DNA of 52,291 bases from Dimargaris cristalligena (Eukaryota; Kickxellomycota; Dimargaritomycetes; Dimargaritales; Dimargaritaceae): assembly GCA_027576995.1 (NCBI GenBank), contig JANBQC010000142.1:1-52291 (forward strand), read 5' to 3'. Numbering within the stretch: position 1 is the stretch's first letter; each line of letters begins with the position of its first letter. Both the position numbers and the translations under genes were made by a program. Shown one piece after another: positions 48,064-52,291 of this stretch. The notes beneath the pieces are model-generated. The model worked only from the letters and a program-made list of their open reading frames with translations. It was not told the DNA's origin and made no database searches.

Positions 48064-49455
48064 ATGGACCGCTTTGTACTGATTTGGATAGTATGGGTTG
48101 CCCTCCTCCTTCACTTCGCCGCGGGCGAACCCAAGTTACCTCCCCAGCTAGTGGTTTACTGGGGCCAGAATTCCAACGGAGCCATCAATCCCGGTGATCG
48201 CTCCGTGTGGGAGAAGCCACTGGCTAAGTACTGCGAAGACCGAGTGGCCGATGTTTTCGTATTATCGTTTCTCATTTCCTTCCAACCCATGGTGCTAAAC
48301 TTTGCTTATCACTGCGAGACCACTTTTCCCGGCTCATCTCTGTTGAACTGTCCCGACATTGGTGCCGACATCAAAGCCTGTCAGAAATTAGGGGCCCGGG
48401 TGCTTCTTTCCCTAGGTGGGGCGTCTGGCTCCTATGGATTTAGTTCCGATAGTCAGGGCCGCGAATTCGCTCATACCTTGTGGCAAACCTTTTTCGTGTC
48501 CCCCGTCAGTGGGTCCTCGGGCACGGCGCCCCTGCGCCCCTTTGGCGATGCAGTGCTGGACGGCATTGATTTGGATATCGAGGGGGGAAGCACCGTCGGA
48601 TACGTAGCCCTGGTCAGCGAATTGCGCACCCTGTTCGCCACCGACCCATCCAAGCGCTACCTGATTGCAGCCGCTCCGCAGTGCCCCTACCCCGACGCCC
48701 TCCTTCAACCCGTGCTGAACCAGGCCTGGGTGGATCTGGTGATGGTCCAGTTCTACAACAACTACTGTGGGGTCAACCACTACCCGGCCCAGTACAACTT
48801 CCAGACCTGGGATACGTGGGCCCGGACCGTCTCCATAAACCCCAATGTCAGTGTCCTGGTGGGAGTTCCCGGAGGCCCCGCCGCGGCTCAATCGGGCTTC
48901 GTTGCGGCATCCACTCTCCAGACTATAATCGCCGATACCCGCCAGCGCTACCCAAGCTTCGGTGGAGTGATGGTCTGGGAAGCGTCCATGGCCTGGGCGA
49001 CCGGGTTCGCTAGTCAGGCCATGAATTTGGTCAAGGGGGCCACTCTTCCCACTCGCCGCTCCATCCCCCGCCGTCGCGACGGCCCGCTCGCCGTGGCTCC
49101 GCCAATGATCAGTGGTAGTATTGACCAGGGTCAGTTGCGGGTGGACTTTTACGCCGAGGCTCTCCCGGCGGACCGTTATCAGCTGGTAGTGAAACTGCGC
49201 ACCAATACCCTGGTACCGCTAGGGCCCCAATGGCAAATTGGATTCCCTGTACCCTCGGCCGTAACCACAGTGGACTCCACCAACCGCGGTCAACTTAGCC
49301 TAAGTCAGGGGCGGCTCACCGTCACTGGAATGCCCCAGGATGAGCCCGATAATAGTATGGCCGTGTACTTTTCCCTTTTCGGACAATGGGCAGCCAACCA
49401 CACTGAGCCGATCCTACCTGCCCTTGACGGCGTGGTCGGAGGTAACGGATTGTAA
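48064..49455 (+). CDS. GH18 class III chitinase, secreted
   Basis: A single exon encodes 463 residues. The signal peptide is MDRFVLIWIVWVALLLHFAA (cleavage near 20-22). The GH18 barrel begins LVVYWGQNSNGA and shows the SxGG-type strand VLLSLGGASGSYGF and the catalytic DGIDLDIEGG with Glu173 as proton donor, followed by VMVQFYNNYCG and GGVMVWEASMAWA. This is the class III (Cts1/hevamine-like) group used by fungi for wall remodelling and cell separation. After about residue 340 a basic Arg-rich linker (RRSIPRRRDG) leads to a beta-rich C-terminal domain of about 110 residues that I do not recognise; it has no CBM19 cysteine pattern. There is no Ser/Thr-rich stalk or GPI signal, so it is probably soluble or wall-bound. 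Confidence 0.95.
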   Translation: MDRFVLIWIVWVALLLHFAAGEPKLPPQLVVYWGQNSNGAINPGDRSVWEKPLAKYCEDRVADVFVLSFLISFQPMVLNFAYHCETTFPGSSLLNCPDIGADIKACQKLGARVLLSLGGASGSYGFSSDSQGREFAHTLWQTFFVSPVSGSSGTAPLRPFGDAVLDGIDLDIEGGSTVGYVALVSELRTLFATDPSKRYLIAAAPQCPYPDALLQPVLNQAWVDLVMVQFYNNYCGVNHYPAQYNFQTWDTWARTVSINPNVSVLVGVPGGPAAAQSGFVAASTLQTIIADTRQRYPSFGGVMVWEASMAWATGFASQAMNLVKGATLPTRRSIPRRRDGPLAVAPPMISGSIDQGQLRVDFYAEALPADRYQLVVKLRTNTLVPLGPQWQIGFPVPSAVTTVDSTNRGQLSLSQGRLTVTGMPQDEPDNSMAVYFSLFGQWAANHTEPILPALDGVVGGNGL

Positions 49456-49971
49456 CCAGAGTCGTGAGTCCCATTATACTCAGCGCTCTCAACCAACGCC
49501 TTCATCACCATATCGGGCCTCAGCTCAGCCCCGTCGTCGTCATTAGTAGTACAGAATCCATGATGGATTCCACTGCTTCTTTTATTTATAGCCTTAATAT
49601 AGTGTATGCAGGGGAATATCAATTGGCTTGATTTCCCAAGGCCATTTACCCGTTTCATTTAGCCGATGGCTTGGGCCGTCGACCGGGAGTATTCACTTTT
49701 CCCTTTTCCTTATCAGTTAGCCTATCATATCCTTCCAAACTCATAATAAAGCGAGTTTCTCTATAATAGTACTTGGGGATAATCTTGCAACCCTTATAGA
49801 TTGCGTATAGATTTATAAAGCTCATAATTATTTCTGATGCAGCTGTCGAAAAAAATGTAGCTCTCTCGAAGAAACTATTATCAACCGCCCGCCTGTCCGT
49901 TTTGTAATCTACCTATGTATATAAGACCCTGCTGTAAAGTATCGGATCCTGGTTATTTTCTTTACCCCATA
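49456..49971. other. Convergent intergenic, no gene seen
   Basis: The 3' ends of the chitinase (+) and the transporter (-) face each other here. It is AT-rich with AATAAA-like sequences near 49744. Confidence 0.5.
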
Positions 49972-51420
49972 CTAATGGGTTTTGGCCTTGGCGGACCGGG
50001 GAGGTCGTACACTCAAGTAAAAGAAGCCAGCAATTGTACTGATATAGAGACTACCGGCCGTGTACGCCCAAGCGGACCCCTTGAGCCAGTACAACGAACA
50101 CGCCACAATGGGGCCCAGCGCGCGTCCCAGCTGACCCATGGACCGGAAATCACCCAGGATTTGACCTTTGCGGTCCGTCAGGTCCAGCGGTTGCCCGGTC
50201 GGGTCTACTGCCGTACAACACAGGGATACAAGGGAAGTCATACAGTTGACCACGGTGGCAGAAGTAACGGCCAGACAAATGGCCGCGAAATAAAGACCCC
50301 AAGTGCCCCCCTCCCTGGGATGGGCCCAGGTGGCTAGACTGAAGAAGCCCAGCGCACAGCTGGTCATTCCCAGCGTCACAAAGAACTTCTCGCCCCACCG
50401 ATGGGCCAGTCGGCGCACGACCCCTCCCTGCAGAATGGTGGACACAATACCGATCAGGCCCAGGAATTGCCCCTGCTCCATATGCGAGAAATGGAATTTG
50501 TCAAAGGTCAAAAAGGGGAGGGTGAATTCCATTCCAGCAAACACAAACAAATACAAAAAGTGAATGTATTTCAGGGTGCGGATATTCGTCTGGGCCTGCT
50601 CCAGGGACATGTGGGTTGGTAGCGGGGTGTTGGTGGAAGCCGTCGCTGACTCGGCCGTGTCCGGTGGGGGGCGCGTGAGAATAGTTTCGGGAATGGACCG
50701 GTAAATATAGACAGTTTCGATTAGCAAGAGGGCCAGCGTGAAGAGCGCCGCCCAGGGGTAGGGCGCAAATACCTGAGCTTCGGAGAGACCCAGGCCGAGC
50801 CATTCGGATAGATCCCGCTGGATCCCGGCGAAGTAGGCCCCTGTGGGAGGACCCACCGTGAATCCAATCGCAAAGGCGATACCCACCATGGCCATGCCGC
50901 GCGAACGCTGGGCGGAAGAGGTCACGTCCGAAATGATGGCATGGGAGAGCTGGACGTTGCCTTCGCTTAACCCGCCGATGATACGTGCCAGGAGGAAGTA
51001 CTCGAAGCGGTGCGAGAATAACCAGATCACACTGGACACGATATTGCCCAGCATGCAGACTAGAAACACCGGCCGGCGGCCATAGCGGTCGGACAGGCGA
51101 CCGATCCACGGGGCGGATAGCCCCTGGAGGAAAGAAAAGAGGGACCCCAATAGGCCCCCTACGAGAACGGTGTCGGCTTCCCCGACGACCTGGCTCTGGC
51201 CGGTAAAGTAGGACTTGAAGGAGTGGACGGAGGCAATGAACCAATGCAGTGCGGTGCTATTGTCCTTGGCGCGGTAGGCGTGGAGGAGGCGCGGAAACAG
51301 CGGTAGAATGGTGGTGAAGGCCAGAATGTCGAGAAGAAGGGCGGTGAAGACACTCCGAATGATACGGCTGCGGCTCGCTTCGGTCAGGGAAGTTGTGGGG
51401 GATTGCCCATGGGCGGCCAT
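49972..51420 (-). CDS. MFSD10: MFS transporter, MFSD10 (TETRAN)-like
   Basis: A single exon encodes 482 residues. The ATG at 51420 has a strong ACCATGG context and gives MAAHGQSPTTSLTEA; the frame is open further upstream but only from a non-ATG codon. About 12 hydrophobic helices are visible. The first reads ALLLDILAFTTILPLFPRLL, as in human MFSD10, and the MFS signature GRLSDRYGRRPVFL follows helix 2. Further shared stretches are LARIIGGLSEGNVQLS, RSRGMAMVGIAFAIGFTVGPP, FLYLFVFAGMEFTLPFLTF and DFRSMGQLGRALGPIV. MFSD10 is an organic-anion/drug efflux-type carrier in animals; the substrate here is unknown. It has no introns and is convergent with the chitinase gene. Confidence 0.9.
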   Translation of the reverse strand: MAAHGQSPTTSLTEASRSRIIRSVFTALLLDILAFTTILPLFPRLLHAYRAKDNSTALHWFIASVHSFKSYFTGQSQVVGEADTVLVGGLLGSLFSFLQGLSAPWIGRLSDRYGRRPVFLVCMLGNIVSSVIWLFSHRFEYFLLARIIGGLSEGNVQLSHAIISDVTSSAQRSRGMAMVGIAFAIGFTVGPPTGAYFAGIQRDLSEWLGLGLSEAQVFAPYPWAALFTLALLLIETVYIYRSIPETILTRPPPDTAESATASTNTPLPTHMSLEQAQTNIRTLKYIHFLYLFVFAGMEFTLPFLTFDKFHFSHMEQGQFLGLIGIVSTILQGGVVRRLAHRWGEKFFVTLGMTSCALGFFSLATWAHPREGGTWGLYFAAICLAVTSATVVNCMTSLVSLCCTAVDPTGQPLDLTDRKGQILGDFRSMGQLGRALGPIVACSLYWLKGSAWAYTAGSLYISTIAGFFYLSVRPPRSAKAKTH

Positions 51421-52291
51421 GGTGCACGCTGCGGAAGTGGTCGATAATGGCTGGTAGCACAACAAATAATCAGGCGGAATGCGAAAAAGCAATTGGGTAG
51501 TAGAGGCGGATTGGACAGTTGGGAATAAAAGTGCGCCTAGTCAAGTACGGTGGATTGGTTGCGATTGGTATGCTCCCTCCCCTCCGCTAGTTATTGGCCC
51601 ATGCAGATGAGAGGCCTTGGTCAGCCTTGAATAGAACAATAGCGCTCGATGTTCCGTATTCGGCCTTTCACGGACAAAATCGGCCCTGCCTACGCGGAAC
51701 CACCCGTTTATGCCGCTGGTCCCCTCGTCATTGAGGGCCGGGGTTCGAGGTGACTGTAGAACTACCCCGGTTGCTTTGATCTGTAGAGGCGTGGGGCGGG
51801 AAGAAAGATCCGGGATATTGATAATGTTCGGTTGATTCTCACTTACAAGGTGAATTAGTGAAGGCTCTGTTTAATTAGTTGCCGCCAACCCTATCCATGA
51901 CGTGGCCAACATTAATCAGGCCGAGTATATTCCAGGTATGCTGAGTGATAAACTAAAATACTATGCTTCCCTCAATCTGCTGATGGTACTAGAACTGCCA
52001 AGTAGACTAGTTATATCACAGGACTGTGGCAGTCACTTGGATTTATCAGGCACGCTGCTCACTAGACCTAAAATCCCGACTCTTGTATTTCGCACCCAGC
52101 AAGCGACTATACATTAGATAGGAGTTGGGTGATTGATTTATACCTGATAAATAGTTATAGAAGATAAATCCTTGATTCAGTAGCTGGTATCGCATATCTC
52201 TGGGCCCAAATAAATCTCACCAATTCACCGCTTACAGACCGTTGTCGAGGATTAGGCCCAGGAGGCTCCCATATTGACCAAGAATGAGGTC
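51421..52291. other. Terminal region, no firm gene
   Basis: The first part is the promoter of the transporter gene. A plus-strand open frame at 51902-52117 contains Leu-rich wording (LNLLMVLELPSRL, HLDLSGTLL) but is short and has no clear start or family; it may belong to a gene continuing past the window or to a relic. Confidence 0.4.

Noticed and set aside
51421..51492. N-terminal extension of the MFSD10-like protein
   Set aside because: The extension begins with TTG rather than ATG, whereas the ATG at 51420 has a strong context.
51725..51750. tRNA B-box-like GGTTCGAGG
   Set aside because: No matching A-box, cloverleaf stems or acceptor pairing could be found around it.

Overview
The window is nuclear DNA of a fungus. 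Evidence: short GT-AG introns (mostly GTAAGT donors), pyrimidine-rich leaders before ATGs, a GH18 class III chitinase, an Srp1-type SR protein, a Cdc15/Imp2-like F-BAR protein and a CSL transcription factor. The gene set is not Dikarya-like. It includes an animal-type class I aldolase, an ankyrin-ClpB (Skd3/CLPB) protein, a PHYHD1-like dioxygenase, PXMP4 and MFSD10. I infer an early-diverging fungus, plausibly Zoopagomycota (Kickxellomycotina/Dimargaritales type). That placement is inference, not proof.

Layout. 0-5.3 kb: SND2/TMEM208 (ER targeting), PCNA (replication clamp) and CLPB (mitochondrial disaggregase), all on +. 5.7-7.0 kb: a three-exon SR splicing factor on -. 8.6-9.4 kb: a secreted repeat protein with a CBM52-like Cys module. 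10.1-13.5 kb: a DUF4286 protein (-) divergent from a nine-exon PHYHD1-like gene (+) whose first intron holds a 10-N assembly gap. 15.9-22.5 kb: a 2154-residue RhoGEF-BAR-SH3 protein (Tuba/DNMBP-like), convergent with a four-exon F-BAR-SH3 protein at 25.3-29.2 kb (-). 33.3-34.4 kb: class I aldolase. 37.4-39.8 kb: CSL transcription factor. 41.3-43.8 kb: PXMP4 and a dehydrodolichyl diphosphate synthase (-). 45.1-51.4 kb: STOML2, chitinase and an MFSD10-like transporter (-).

No operon, CRISPR array, rRNA or recognisable tRNA was seen. The genes are mostly unlinked housekeeping functions. Possible themes are a mitochondrial pair (CLPB, STOML2), a cortex/cytokinesis pair (RhoGEF-BAR and F-BAR, adjacent and convergent) and ER/peroxisome functions (SND2, DHDDS, PXMP4). 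About 40% of the window is intergenic, with microsatellites, CT-rich leaders and a perfect 19-bp hairpin.

The observations most worth a second look are the CLPB ortholog, the class I aldolase, a cluster of five CSL-type sites upstream of the CSL gene itself, a 22-nt microexon in the dioxygenase gene, and a start codon isolated on its own exon in SND2. Exon boundaries were set by eye from splice signals, reading-frame phase and family similarity.
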